Notes: generated by a model from the letters alone, not told the origin. A stretch of DNA of 6,983 bases from Chitinophagaceae bacterium (GCA_009996555.1 JAACZX010000518.1:1-6983), one strand, 5' to 3'; shown: positions 1 to 6,735, numbered from the stretch's first letter. Numbers and translations: made by a program.

Positions 1-459
1 CAACAGCAGAAAACTATTTACGACCTGATAGAGTTTGAACATGCTTATGCGCCACCTTATTCATCTGCAAAAGATCCGGTAAACATGGCTGGTTTTGTTG
101 CCGAAAATATTTTGCTTGATCGTTTGCGGGTGTTTTACTGGGATCAATTAAAAGCAATTCAGCCAGAGGACCTGTTGATTGATGTTCGCCGAAAAGACGA
201 ATATGAAAAAGGTAAGATTCCCGGAGCCATTAACATTCCTGTTGATGAGTTGCGTTACCGGCTTGATGAAATTCCCAGAAACAAACGCATTTACATTTAC
301 TGCGAAGCAGGACTCAGAGGCTACCTTGCACAACGTATACTAAGACAAAACGGCTGTACAGATGTGGTAAATCTTTCCGGCGGTTATTACCTCTGGAACA
401 TTTGTACTGCTGAGCTTCAGTTCTTGAAAAAAAAGGAAGCTTTATTGTTGAGTAATTAA
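1..459 (+). CDS. C-terminal part of a CoA-disulfide-reductase-like FAD/NAD(P)H oxidoreductase with rhodanese domain (5' end outside window)
   Basis: The reading frame is open from the first base, so an ATG at 85 is an internal Met rather than the start; 152 residues are visible. Residues 1-35, including AYAPPYSSAKDPVNMAGFVA, match the end of the dimerisation domain of the pyridine nucleotide-disulfide oxidoreductase family that contains CoA-disulfide reductases and NADH oxidases. Residues about 46-135 form a rhodanese domain, with IDVR at 60-63, a GKIPGAINIP strand-turn at 71-80, the active-site loop CEAGLR with the persulfide-forming Cys101, and NLSGGYYLW at 124-132. Known CoADR-rhodanese fusions use FAD and NAD(P)H to reduce CoA disulfides or persulfides, with sulfur passed through the rhodanese cysteine. 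That substrate is inferred here because the FAD and NADH domains lie outside the window. The family is cytoplasmic. The last codons include a run of eight A (427-434). No clear terminator follows the stop. Confidence 0.88.
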   Translation, partial: QQQKTIYDLIEFEHAYAPPYSSAKDPVNMAGFVAENILLDRLRVFYWDQLKAIQPEDLLIDVRRKDEYEKGKIPGAINIPVDELRYRLDEIPRNKRIYIYCEAGLRGYLAQRILRQNGCTDVVNLSGGYYLWNICTAELQFLKKKEALLLSN

Positions 460-482
460 GAAAAGGGAATCTGTCCTGCTCT

Positions 483-490
483 TACCTTTG
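483..490 (+). promoter_or_regulatory. Bacteroidota -7 promoter element TACCTTTG for the heme A synthase gene
   Basis: TACCTTTG matches the Bacteroidota sigma-A -7 consensus TAnnTTTG exactly and is followed by C. It ends 8 nt before the ATG at 499, so transcription starting a few bases downstream would give a leader of zero to a few nucleotides. No good TTG -33 element is seen at the usual 17-23 bp upstream distance. The same 11-mer cttacctttgc occurs at 5331-5341 before another gene start, which supports a real promoter motif. Confidence 0.65.
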
Positions 491-498
491 CACTCGTT

Positions 499-1563
499 AT
501 GACGCAAACTTCTTCTTCCCAAAAAGCTGTTGCCAACTGGCTGCTGTTTGGTGTGTTTATGCTTATTGTTCAGATATTACTGGGCGGCATTACCCGCTTA
601 ACAGGCAGTGGCTTAAGTATTACAGAGTGGGATGTGGTAACAGGTACGTTACCGCCACTTAACGAAACCAGGTGGATGGAAGAGTTTGCCAAATACAAAG
701 GCACGCCGCAATATCAATTACTCAATACCGATTTTACACTCAGCGATTTTAAATTCATTTTCTTCTGGGAATGGTTTCATCGCTTATGGGCCCGTTTAAT
801 GGGGATGGTATTTGCTGTTGGATTTATTTACTTTTTAGTACGGCGGTATTTTAAGCAGGAAATGATCAAACCTTTATTGATCCTGTTTTTGCTTGGGGCA
901 TTACAAGGTGCTGTTGGCTGGATTATGGTGGCAAGTGGTTTGGTGGGCGATGCAGTTTATGTAAAACCTACAAGACTTGCACTGCATTTCATTCTTGCAA
1001 TGGGTTTGCTGTGTTACACATTCTGGTTTGCATTGCAACTGAAAGTAAAAAAGGAAGAAATAACTGCCAATAGTTCTGCTCACCGGTTTACATTATGGAT
1101 AGTTATATTATTGCTCATTCAACTTGTTTTCGGAGCATTAATGGCTGGCCATAAAGCAGCTACTGCAGCACCAACATGGCCGCTGATCAATACCGAATGG
1201 ATTCCTGCAGCATTATTTAAAGACTCACCATGGCTCATTAATTTTATTGAGAACAAGATCACCATTCATTTTATACATCGTGGGTTGGCATATCTGCTAA
1301 GCATCATGATCGTTGTTTGGTATTACCGCACAGCAAAAGTAACAGGCAGCGATCTGTTTAAAGTAACCCGTTTTCTTCCGTTGTTTCTTGTGTTGTTGCA
1401 GGTAGTTTTAGGTGTAGCTTCTGTTCTTTCATCACCACAAATTATTCCTAACCACTGGGGTTTATTTGAATGGATGGCACAGCTGCATCAATTGGTTGGC
1501 ATGTTCCTCTTACTAAGTTTTATTTGGGTGTTGTATATTGTTCGAAAAAAACAAACAGTATAG
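499..1563 (+). CDS. ctaA: Heme A synthase, COX15/CtaA family
   Basis: This integral membrane enzyme oxidises the C8 methyl of heme O to a formyl group, making heme A for aa3-type cytochrome oxidases. The 354 residues show family motifs in order: GGITRLTGSGLSITEW (29-44), WEWFHRLWARLMG (90-102), a GAVGWIMVASGL segment, KPTRLALHF (156-164), AGHKAATAAPTWP (216-228), HFIHRG (257-262) and LHQLVG (329-334). The likely heme-ligand histidines are His94, His163, His260 and His330. About eight membrane helices fit, near 14-34, 94-114, 125-147, 160-180, 197-216, 261-276, 292-310 and 323-348. Only one cysteine (Cys172) is present, so it lacks the extracytoplasmic cysteine pair of Bacillus CtaA and resembles the COX15 type. 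The ATG at 499 is chosen because the next Met (21) would cut into the first helix and because a promoter lies just upstream. Neither heme O synthase nor oxidase subunit genes are in the window. Confidence 0.95.
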   Translation: MTQTSSSQKAVANWLLFGVFMLIVQILLGGITRLTGSGLSITEWDVVTGTLPPLNETRWMEEFAKYKGTPQYQLLNTDFTLSDFKFIFFWEWFHRLWARLMGMVFAVGFIYFLVRRYFKQEMIKPLLILFLLGALQGAVGWIMVASGLVGDAVYVKPTRLALHFILAMGLLCYTFWFALQLKVKKEEITANSSAHRFTLWIVILLLIQLVFGALMAGHKAATAAPTWPLINTEWIPAALFKDSPWLINFIENKITIHFIHRGLAYLLSIMIVVWYYRTAKVTGSDLFKVTRFLPLFLVLLQVVLGVASVLSSPQIIPNHWGLFEWMAQLHQLVGMFLLLSFIWVLYIVRKKQTV

Positions 1564-1622
1564 CGCTGCAACATAAGTAGTGTTCTACTTGTAATTGTTT
1601 TCTTTTCCGTAACTTCTGCCCC

Positions 1623-3854
1623 ATGAAGAAATACCTTCTTGGAATATGGTATTCGTTCCCTGTTCAATTGATCTTTCTGCATTTCAGAAAATATCAACTG
1701 TTACTGTTATTCTGGTTTTTACTTGCAAGTGCAGTGAGTGGCGGATTTATGAATACATACGGAGCCAATTCACTTTTTCTTTCGCCGGAGTACCTTGGCA
1801 AAGTTAATTTTTTCAGTAGCTTTTTGGTAGGCGCTGCTTTTGGTGGTTTTGTAATGAGTTGGAACATTACAACGTTTATTCTGTTCAGCAGTTACTTTAA
1901 ATTTTTAGCTACCACAGCACGGCCATTCCTTAAATACTGTATCAACAACGCAGGCATTCCTGTTCTGTTCATCATTAATTATTTCATACAGATCGTTCGG
2001 TTTGGTAAGTACAAAGAACTGATGAACGAAGGCGAGATTCTCTTCATCATGTTTGGCTTCATTGCAGGCTTGGTGTTATTCCTGCTGTTTTCGATGTTGT
2101 ATTTCTATGGTTCAGAAAAAGCAATATTGAAAAATATGCAGCCGTTGCTCAGAGATCCACAGCAATTTAAACAGCAATTTAAACCTGAGCATAAGGCCGA
2201 TAATCATCAGCAGATAATTACGGTTCATTATTTTCTCACCAGCTTCCTCACATATCGTAAAGTGAGAAATGTAACGCATTACAGCAGATTGTTTCTTGAT
2301 GTGATCTTTAAACGTCATCACTTCTCTGCAGTACTGGCCGTCATACTTGCATTTCTTTTACTGGTGATCTATGGTTTGTTTCTTGATCTTCCATTTCTGC
2401 AGGCACCTGCTGCTGCCAGCATTTTTGTTTTCTTTTCCATTCTTATAGGTGCATCAGGTGCATTGGCGCATTGGCTCGACACATGGAGTATTCCGGTATC
2501 AATTATCCTGGTACTGATTTTTCAACTGCTGTTTCGGTATGAATATATTGATATACGCAACAAAGCATTTGGATTGAACTATGAGAAAAGAGAGCTGCGG
2601 CCGGTGTATACACTTTCTTCGCTTGTATCACTCTGTACACCTGAGCAAATGAAGAAAGACAGCCTCAACATGATACAGCTACTGGAAAACTGGAAGAAAA
2701 ATCAACAGGAAGAAAAGCCTTTGTTTTACGTGATCAATGTAAGTGGCGGAGGAAACCGTTCTGCAACCTTTGCTGTAAACATGCTTTGCAAACTGGATAG
2801 TATGATGAAGGGAAAGCTGATGCAGAAAACGGCGTTGTTTTCAGGAGCATCGGGCGGCATGCTTGGGCTCACGTATTACAGAGAGCTGTACCGGCAAAAG
2901 CAAAACGGAAAAATAACTTCATTCAGCAACAAGGAGATATCAGCCAACATTTCTAAGGATCTCCTGAATCCTATTTTCTCGGCATATATTACAAGGGATC
3001 TTGTTACGCCTGCTCAGAAATTTTCGGTTGGCCCTTACCGTTTCGTTAAAGACAGGGGTTATGCATTTGAAGAACAGTTCAACAACAATACCGGCAATAT
3101 TTTGTCAGGCTTGCTGAAAGATTATAAAGCTGATGAGTTATCAGCAAAGATCCCGTTAGGTATTTTCAGCTCAACCGTATCGCAGGATGGCAGAAAATTG
3201 ATGATCTGCAGTCAACCGGTTAGCTTCCTGATGCGTCCAAAAATTGATAGCTTGAGAGGAATTACAGCCGAACCGGATGCCATTGATTATGCGGCATTCT
3301 TTAAAGATCTCGATCCTTACAATTTACGGATACTGACTGCTCTTCGTATGAACGCCACGTTTCCGTATGTGTTACCCAATGTGTGGCTTCCCACCAAACC
3401 AATTGTTGATGTAATGGATGCAGGGTTAAGAGATAATTATGGCCAGGAAATAACACTGAGATTTTTACATGTATTTGCAGAATGGATCAAAGCAAATACA
3501 TCGGGTGTTGTGTTCATTCAAATACAGGATCGAAAAAAAGGTGTGTGGGAAAACGATCTTCCTGCACCGGGCATTGGCGATATATTGTATAAGCCTGTAA
3601 CAACCTTGCAGAATAATTTTTACAAAGTACAGGATTATATGCAGGAGAGTATGCTTAGTTATTCAAAAGCAGCAATACCGCTTCACCGTTTTTTATTCAT
3701 GTATCAACCACCGGAAAATAAAAAAGGTGCAGCACTGAGTTTTCATTTAACCACAAGAGAAAAATACGATATAGCTGAAGCAGTAATGAATGAAGGAAAT
3801 GAACGTACCATACAACAGTTGCTGTTATTGCAACAGACAATACAAAAAAATTAA
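1623..3854 (+). CDS. Membrane-anchored patatin-like phospholipase (multi-pass N-terminal region plus patatin domain)
   Basis: The N-terminal 305 residues are strongly hydrophobic, with about seven candidate helices near 25-42, 64-91, 111-126, 138-162, 235-257, 263-284 and 287-304. A basic hydrophilic loop (about 163-234) separates helices four and five. The C-terminal part carries the patatin-like Ser/Asp dyad layout: the oxyanion loop SGGGNR at 374-379, the nucleophile elbow GASGG with Ser410, and DAGLRDNYG at 599-607 with Asp599 as the acidic partner. This Asp motif reads D-A-G rather than the usual D-G-G or D-G-A. Patatin-like enzymes hydrolyse acyl esters of phospholipids or other lipids; the substrate here is unknown. 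Residues 180-187 are a doubled QQFK. The gene starts 59 bp after ctaA on the same strand, so read-through from the ctaA promoter is plausible. No Shine-Dalgarno or convincing own promoter was seen. The stop shares its bases with the opposing lipid-kinase stop. Confidence 0.85.
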   Translation: MKKYLLGIWYSFPVQLIFLHFRKYQLLLLFWFLLASAVSGGFMNTYGANSLFLSPEYLGKVNFFSSFLVGAAFGGFVMSWNITTFILFSSYFKFLATTARPFLKYCINNAGIPVLFIINYFIQIVRFGKYKELMNEGEILFIMFGFIAGLVLFLLFSMLYFYGSEKAILKNMQPLLRDPQQFKQQFKPEHKADNHQQIITVHYFLTSFLTYRKVRNVTHYSRLFLDVIFKRHHFSAVLAVILAFLLLVIYGLFLDLPFLQAPAAASIFVFFSILIGASGALAHWLDTWSIPVSIILVLIFQLLFRYEYIDIRNKAFGLNYEKRELRPVYTLSSLVSLCTPEQMKKDSLNMIQLLENWKKNQQEEKPLFYVINVSGGGNRSATFAVNMLCKLDSMMKGKLMQKTALFSGASGGMLGLTYYRELYRQKQNGKITSFSNKEISANISKDLLNPIFSAYITRDLVTPAQKFSVGPYRFVKDRGYAFEEQFNNNTGNILSGLLKDYKADELSAKIPLGIFSSTVSQDGRKLMICSQPVSFLMRPKIDSLRGITAEPDAIDYAAFFKDLDPYNLRILTALRMNATFPYVLPNVWLPTKPIVDVMDAGLRDNYGQEITLRFLHVFAEWIKANTSGVVFIQIQDRKKGVWENDLPAPGIGDILYKPVTTLQNNFYKVQDYMQESMLSYSKAAIPLHRFLFMYQPPENKKGAALSFHLTTREKYDIAEAVMNEGNERTIQQLLLLQQTIQKN
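2159..2183 (+). repeat. 12-bp in-frame tandem duplication (acagcaatttaa x2) inside the patatin-like gene
   Basis: The 12-mer acagcaatttaa occurs twice with no spacer (2159-2170 and 2171-2182), and the next base continues the repeat. Read in frame it gives QQFK-QQFK at residues 180-187, in the hydrophilic loop between the fourth and fifth predicted helices. Being a multiple of three, the duplication leaves the frame intact. It looks like a recent slippage duplication or a copy-variable site. Confidence 0.85.
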
Positions 3855-4741
3855 GGCATTAACAATGAGTAAGCAGCCGGAAGCACTTTAACGTGAAAAG
3901 AAGCAGCTGTTGTTTTACCATCGCCATCAATATGAAAAGGAGCATCATCAGTATTGCTGATCACTAATTCATCTGTTTGAAAATAGGTAATGCCATGCCG
4001 CTTTCTGAAATCAGCTGTAAAGGTTCCAAACCTGATATGCCAGAGAATACGGATAAGCACAAACACAATATTTGCTTTTTCAACAGCAACAATATCCAGC
4101 TTACCATCCTGTAAACTTGCCTGCGGTGCAATGGTGAATTGATTACCAAACTGGTTACTGTTGGCAATACTGATGAAGTAAGCTTTTAGTTGAAGATCTG
4201 TTTCTTTTGAATGAAGTGTGAACCTGTAAGTGCGCATACGGAAAAGGTTCTTTAGTGTAAGTTGAATGTACTTACTGAATCCTCTTTTCTGCTGCCTGTC
4301 GAAATCATGCGCCACCTGTGCATCAAACCCAATGCCGCTGAGCATACAGGAAAAATGTTCATTAATGAGAAAGGCATCAATGGGCTGGGGCTTTCCGTTT
4401 AACACTACATCCATTGCCTTATTAAAATCAGTTGGAATACCGGCAGCAAGTGCCAGGCCGTTACCCGATCCACGGGGAATAATACCAATATTCACCGGCA
4501 TATTCCTGATAGCTGCTGTAATGGTGCTTACTGTACCATCGCCGCCGGCAATAACAACATCGGTAATTTTTTCATCAGTTATCTTTTCTTTTAACCATGA
4601 GTAGTCAGCATCTGCACGGCTATGTTCAATACAAAAATCAACACCGGCTTTATTGCAACAATCAGATATGAGTTGATGCAGGGATATTCCTTTTTGAACT
4701 CCTGAACGTGGGTTGAATAAAAAAATAAAGCGACGATGCAT
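3851..4741 (-). CDS. Diacylglycerol kinase / lipid kinase family protein (DagK/YegS/BmrU type)
   Basis: This cytoplasmic ATP-dependent lipid kinase family phosphorylates diacylglycerol or related lipids. With the ATG at 4741 the protein has 296 residues, a normal family length. Visible motifs are FLFNPRSG (7-14), the nucleotide-binding GGDGT (66-70), IIPRGSGNGLA (87-97), SGIGFDAQVA (135-144) and DGKLDI (212-217). The C-terminal motif reads IDGDG (271-275), where many members have DGE. The frame also opens at a TTG at 4750, but that codon overlaps the -7 promoter element (4748-4755), so the ATG at 4741 is preferred. It lies 47 bp downstream of the small secreted-protein gene on the same strand and converges on the patatin-like gene with interlocked stops. 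A role in recycling diacylglycerol into phosphatidic acid is likely from the family; the true substrate is not shown. Confidence 0.92.
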   Translation of the reverse strand: MHRRFIFLFNPRSGVQKGISLHQLISDCCNKAGVDFCIEHSRADADYSWLKEKITDEKITDVVIAGGDGTVSTITAAIRNMPVNIGIIPRGSGNGLALAAGIPTDFNKAMDVVLNGKPQPIDAFLINEHFSCMLSGIGFDAQVAHDFDRQQKRGFSKYIQLTLKNLFRMRTYRFTLHSKETDLQLKAYFISIANSNQFGNQFTIAPQASLQDGKLDIVAVEKANIVFVLIRILWHIRFGTFTADFRKRHGITYFQTDELVISNTDDAPFHIDGDGKTTAASFHVKVLPAAYSLLMP

Positions 4742-4747
4742 AGCACG

Positions 4748-4755
4748 CAAAACTA
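4748..4755 (-). promoter_or_regulatory. Bacteroidota -7 promoter element TAGTTTTG for the lipid kinase gene
   Basis: Read on the minus strand the site is TAGTTTTG followed by C, an exact match to TAnnTTTG. Six nucleotides (CGTGCT) separate it from the ATG at 4741, so the transcript would be leaderless or nearly so. No TTG -33 element is obvious upstream; the region there is T-rich. The site lies in the 47-bp gap after the upstream gene, so the kinase can be transcribed independently. Confidence 0.55.
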
Positions 4756-4788
4756 CAGGTGAAAAGATAAATAAAGTTAAAAAAGCCC

Positions 4789-5223
4789 TTATCTGCGTGT
4801 GTACAATACATCTCTGTTATAAATCCACACTGCATCCTGCAAATAATTCGTTGCCCGGCGCCTGAATAATGAACCCAAAAGGTTGATTGTATTTCCACTG
4901 ATAATTATGGCATATCCAGGTCCTCTTTTCTTTTGCGATATGAGTATTCCTGTTATAACAGCTGCACTGCCAAACAGGGGTAAGATGTTTGCAGTTCGTT
5001 TGTTCTTAAGATATTTATTAAAATTGACTGTTGCTTCAGGCGAGATCAGCATCAGGTTTTTTACCGTTTGTGTTTCAAGTTGCATCCCGTTCATGCTGAT
5101 GCGGTTGTTCAAACGAAGTGTTTTTTGATTGTATTGCATGCGCAATGAATCGATGTTATTCTGTGCTCTTGTATACATTCCAAATACAATAGAACAAAAA
5201 AGAATTAAGGAACGAAATTTCAT
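4789..5223 (-). CDS. Hypothetical small exported protein with signal peptide and two hydrophobic segments
   Basis: I do not recognise a named family. The 144-residue product begins with a typical signal peptide (MKFRS, then a hydrophobic stretch to about residue 17) with likely cleavage after TRA at residue 20, before QNN. A polar region follows (21-76), then two hydrophobic segments near 79-96 and 103-120 joined by a basic Gly-containing turn (QKKRGPG). A conserved-looking tail has basic RRR (121-123), LQDAVWIYNRDVL (128-140) and RR at the end. Similar tails occur in uncharacterised Bacteroidota envelope proteins (from memory, not searched). It would sit in the periplasm or be anchored in a membrane by the hairpin. 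The ATG at 5223 is the natural start because the signal peptide begins there. No TAnnTTTG element was found just upstream. It precedes the lipid kinase on the same strand and diverges from the small membrane protein gene at 5362. Confidence 0.72.
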   Translation of the reverse strand: MKFRSLILFCSIVFGMYTRAQNNIDSLRMQYNQKTLRLNNRISMNGMQLETQTVKNLMLISPEATVNFNKYLKNKRTANILPLFGSAAVITGILISQKKRGPGYAIIISGNTINLLGSLFRRRATNYLQDAVWIYNRDVLYTRR

Positions 5224-5361
5224 TAGCTGGTTACTTATTTAAAGTCCAATTTCGGGTATACTTTTTAATAGCATTATTACTCTAAGTATATAATAATTAA
5301 AAAACTAACATGTACTAATTATATCAACCCCTTACCTTTGCTACAAACTAACTCTTAGCAA
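5224..5361. other. Divergent AT-rich intergenic spacer
   Basis: This 138-bp spacer separates two divergent gene starts. It contains the plus-strand promoter TACCTTTG (5333-5340) and an AT-only inverted repeat, ataatta at 5293-5299 with taattat at 5316-5322. I found no open frame, RNA gene or strong minus-strand promoter in it. Confidence 0.6.
5333..5340 (+). promoter_or_regulatory. Bacteroidota -7 promoter element TACCTTTG for the small membrane protein gene
   Basis: This is an exact TAnnTTTG match, followed by C, ending 21 nt before the ATG at 5362. The predicted leader would be about 15 nt with no Shine-Dalgarno sequence. A TGT at 5311-5313, 19 bp upstream, is only a weak stand-in for the TTG -33 element. 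The surrounding 11-mer is identical to that before ctaA. Confidence 0.65.
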
Positions 5362-5682
5362 ATGAAGCATAAAACCTTACGGCTATTGCTATCCGGTTTA
5401 TTATTTTTTGCGGCATTTGCTTTTTTCTCTCTCTTGTTTGTACTTAATCTTGATAAGAACGAACGTTTTTTCCTGATCGTTCAGTCGCTGCTGTTTATTT
5501 TTCTTGCTTCCGCAAACTACACCGACAGAAAAAAAGTACTTCTGGGGCAACGAAGAACACACATGATCATACTCATTGTTTTAGCCGTTGTACTTTCTAT
5601 TAACGGATATATGCTTTTCTCCAAAGGGCGAGCTGTGTCTGCTTTTTCAAATCTGTCGCATTATTTTGAACCGGCCGCTTAA
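5362..5682 (+). CDS. Hypothetical small three-helix membrane protein
   Basis: I do not recognise a family. The 106-residue product is mostly hydrophobic, with three likely membrane helices near 8-29, 36-52 and 68-86, separated by charged connectors DKNER (31-35) and TDRKK (54-58) plus QRR (63-65). The C-terminal tail of about 20 residues is short and polar, ending YFEPAA. The basic N-terminus and the cluster at 57-65 suggest an N-in topology with three crossings. The start is supported by the promoter element 21 nt upstream and by the lack of other in-frame upstream starts close by. It is a single-gene transcription unit by layout: the gene on its left diverges and fabH on its right converges, with only 6 bp between the two stops. 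No function can be assigned from sequence alone. Confidence 0.7.
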   Translation: MKHKTLRLLLSGLLFFAAFAFFSLLFVLNLDKNERFFLIVQSLLFIFLASANYTDRKKVLLGQRRTHMIILIVLAVVLSINGYMLFSKGRAVSAFSNLSHYFEPAA

Positions 5683-5688
5683 CAGCAT

Positions 5689-6735
5689 TTACCATTTCAA
5701 CAAAGCACTCGCCCATGTAAAGCCGCTGCCAAATGCAGCAAGACAAACAAGATCGCCTTCTTTTATTTTTCCGGCTTCCCACGCTTCACACAAAGCAATT
5801 GGTACCGATGCTGCAGTTGTATTGCCATACTTCTGAATATTGTTGAATACCTGTTCATCATTCAACTTCAGTTTTTGCTGTACAAACTGTGCAATCCGAA
5901 GATTTGCCTGGTGAGGTATCAGTAATTTTAAATCTGCCGGTTGGTAATTATTTGCAGCTAACGCTTCCATAATTACTTCCGGAAATTTTACAACTGCTGT
6001 TTTAAATACAGAAGGGCCATCCATGTTTGGAAAGTTTTCTGCCTTTTCAACCATTGCATGGCTCATGAACATATCACCTATTTCCGCTTCATTGAATGTA
6101 GCCGATTGTTCTCTCCAATGGTTAGCATGTGTGCCGGGGTTGAACATTGCCAGTATTTCTGCATCTGTTCCATCGCTGTGTAAGTGCGTGCTTAAAATAC
6201 CACGGTTCTCATCATTTGTTGATTGTAATACAACAGCACCTGCACCATCACCAAAAATCACACTCACATTTCGTCCTCTTGTTGAAAAATCAAGTCCGAA
6301 GGAATGCTTCTCAGCTCCAACCACAAGAATGTTTTTATACATACCTGTTTTAATAAACTGATCAGCAACTGAAACAGCATATACAAAACCGCTGCATTGG
6401 TTACGCACATCCAATGCACCCACTTGCTTCATCTTCATTGCTCGTTGCAGCAATACACCACAACCGGGAAAATAATAATCTGGGCTAAGTGTTGCAAAAA
6501 CAATGAAATCAATATCATTTACGGTTATGCCTGCCCGTTCTATAGCAATTTTTGCAGCTTCCACACCCATTGTGGTTGTGGTTTCCTGTGTGCGGTGCGC
6601 ATAGCGACGTTCCTTTATACCAGTACGCTCCTGTATCCATTCATCAGTGGTATCCATGTACCTGGTCAGTTCATTATTCGTAACAATATTTGATGGTACA
6701 TACATACCAATACCGGCAATTTTACTGCGAACCAT
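5689..6735 (-). CDS. fabH: Beta-ketoacyl-ACP synthase III (KAS III, FabH family)
   Basis: FabH condenses an acyl-CoA primer (acetyl-CoA or a branched equivalent) with malonyl-ACP to start type II fatty acid synthesis in the cytoplasm. The 348-residue product carries the catalytic triad in the expected order: Cys114 in NQCSGF, His275 in PHQANLRI and Asn305 in GNTTAAS. Other signatures are TTDEWIQERTGI (29-40), FGDGAGAVVL (161-170) and the C-terminal FGSGFTWAS (335-343), where the second Gly of the usual GGG is Ser. It is about 30 residues longer than the 317-residue E. coli enzyme, with extra sequence around 195-240. That longer form might belong to a subgroup with different primer preference, which is inference. 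The ATG at 6735 gives the usual FabH N-terminus (RSKIAGIGMYVPS). A candidate promoter with both -7 and -33 elements lies 29-57 bp upstream. No other fab genes are in the window. Confidence 0.93.
   Translation of the reverse strand: MVRSKIAGIGMYVPSNIVTNNELTRYMDTTDEWIQERTGIKERRYAHRTQETTTTMGVEAAKIAIERAGITVNDIDFIVFATLSPDYYFPGCGVLLQRAMKMKQVGALDVRNQCSGFVYAVSVADQFIKTGMYKNILVVGAEKHSFGLDFSTRGRNVSVIFGDGAGAVVLQSTNDENRGILSTHLHSDGTDAEILAMFNPGTHANHWREQSATFNEAEIGDMFMSHAMVEKAENFPNMDGPSVFKTAVVKFPEVIMEALAANNYQPADLKLLIPHQANLRIAQFVQQKLKLNDEQVFNNIQKYGNTTAASVPIALCEAWEAGKIKEGDLVCLAAFGSGFTWASALLKW

Noticed and set aside
427..434. Run of eight A near the end of the rhodanese-domain gene as a programmed frameshift site
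   Set aside because: The in-frame product ends normally 22 bases later and no downstream frame would extend a meaningful protein. Homopolymer runs of this kind are common in AT-rich codons for Lys.
1573..1592. Hairpin AAGTAG-TGTT-CTACTT between ctaA and the patatin-like gene as a terminator
   Set aside because: The stem is AT-rich (6 bp plus one wobble and one A-T pair) and is not followed directly by a T run; the downstream sequence is only T-rich. Too weak to call.
1610..1619. TAACTTCTGC just before the ATG at 1623 as a -7 promoter element
   Set aside because: It resembles TAnnTTTGC only if an inserted C is allowed, and no -33 element was seen. The position is suggestive, but the match is poor.
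4266..4604. 112-codon open frame on the plus strand opposite the lipid kinase
   Set aside because: It lies entirely antisense to a gene with clear family motifs, its product matches nothing recognisable, and no promoter precedes it.
5293..5322. Inverted repeat ataatta / taattat with a 16-nt loop as an operator
   Set aside because: The arms are only 7 bp and consist solely of A and T within a very AT-rich spacer, so chance is a sufficient explanation.
6023..6693. Several plus-strand open frames opposite fabH
   Set aside because: They are antisense shadows of a gene with an intact catalytic triad, and their translations show no domain features.
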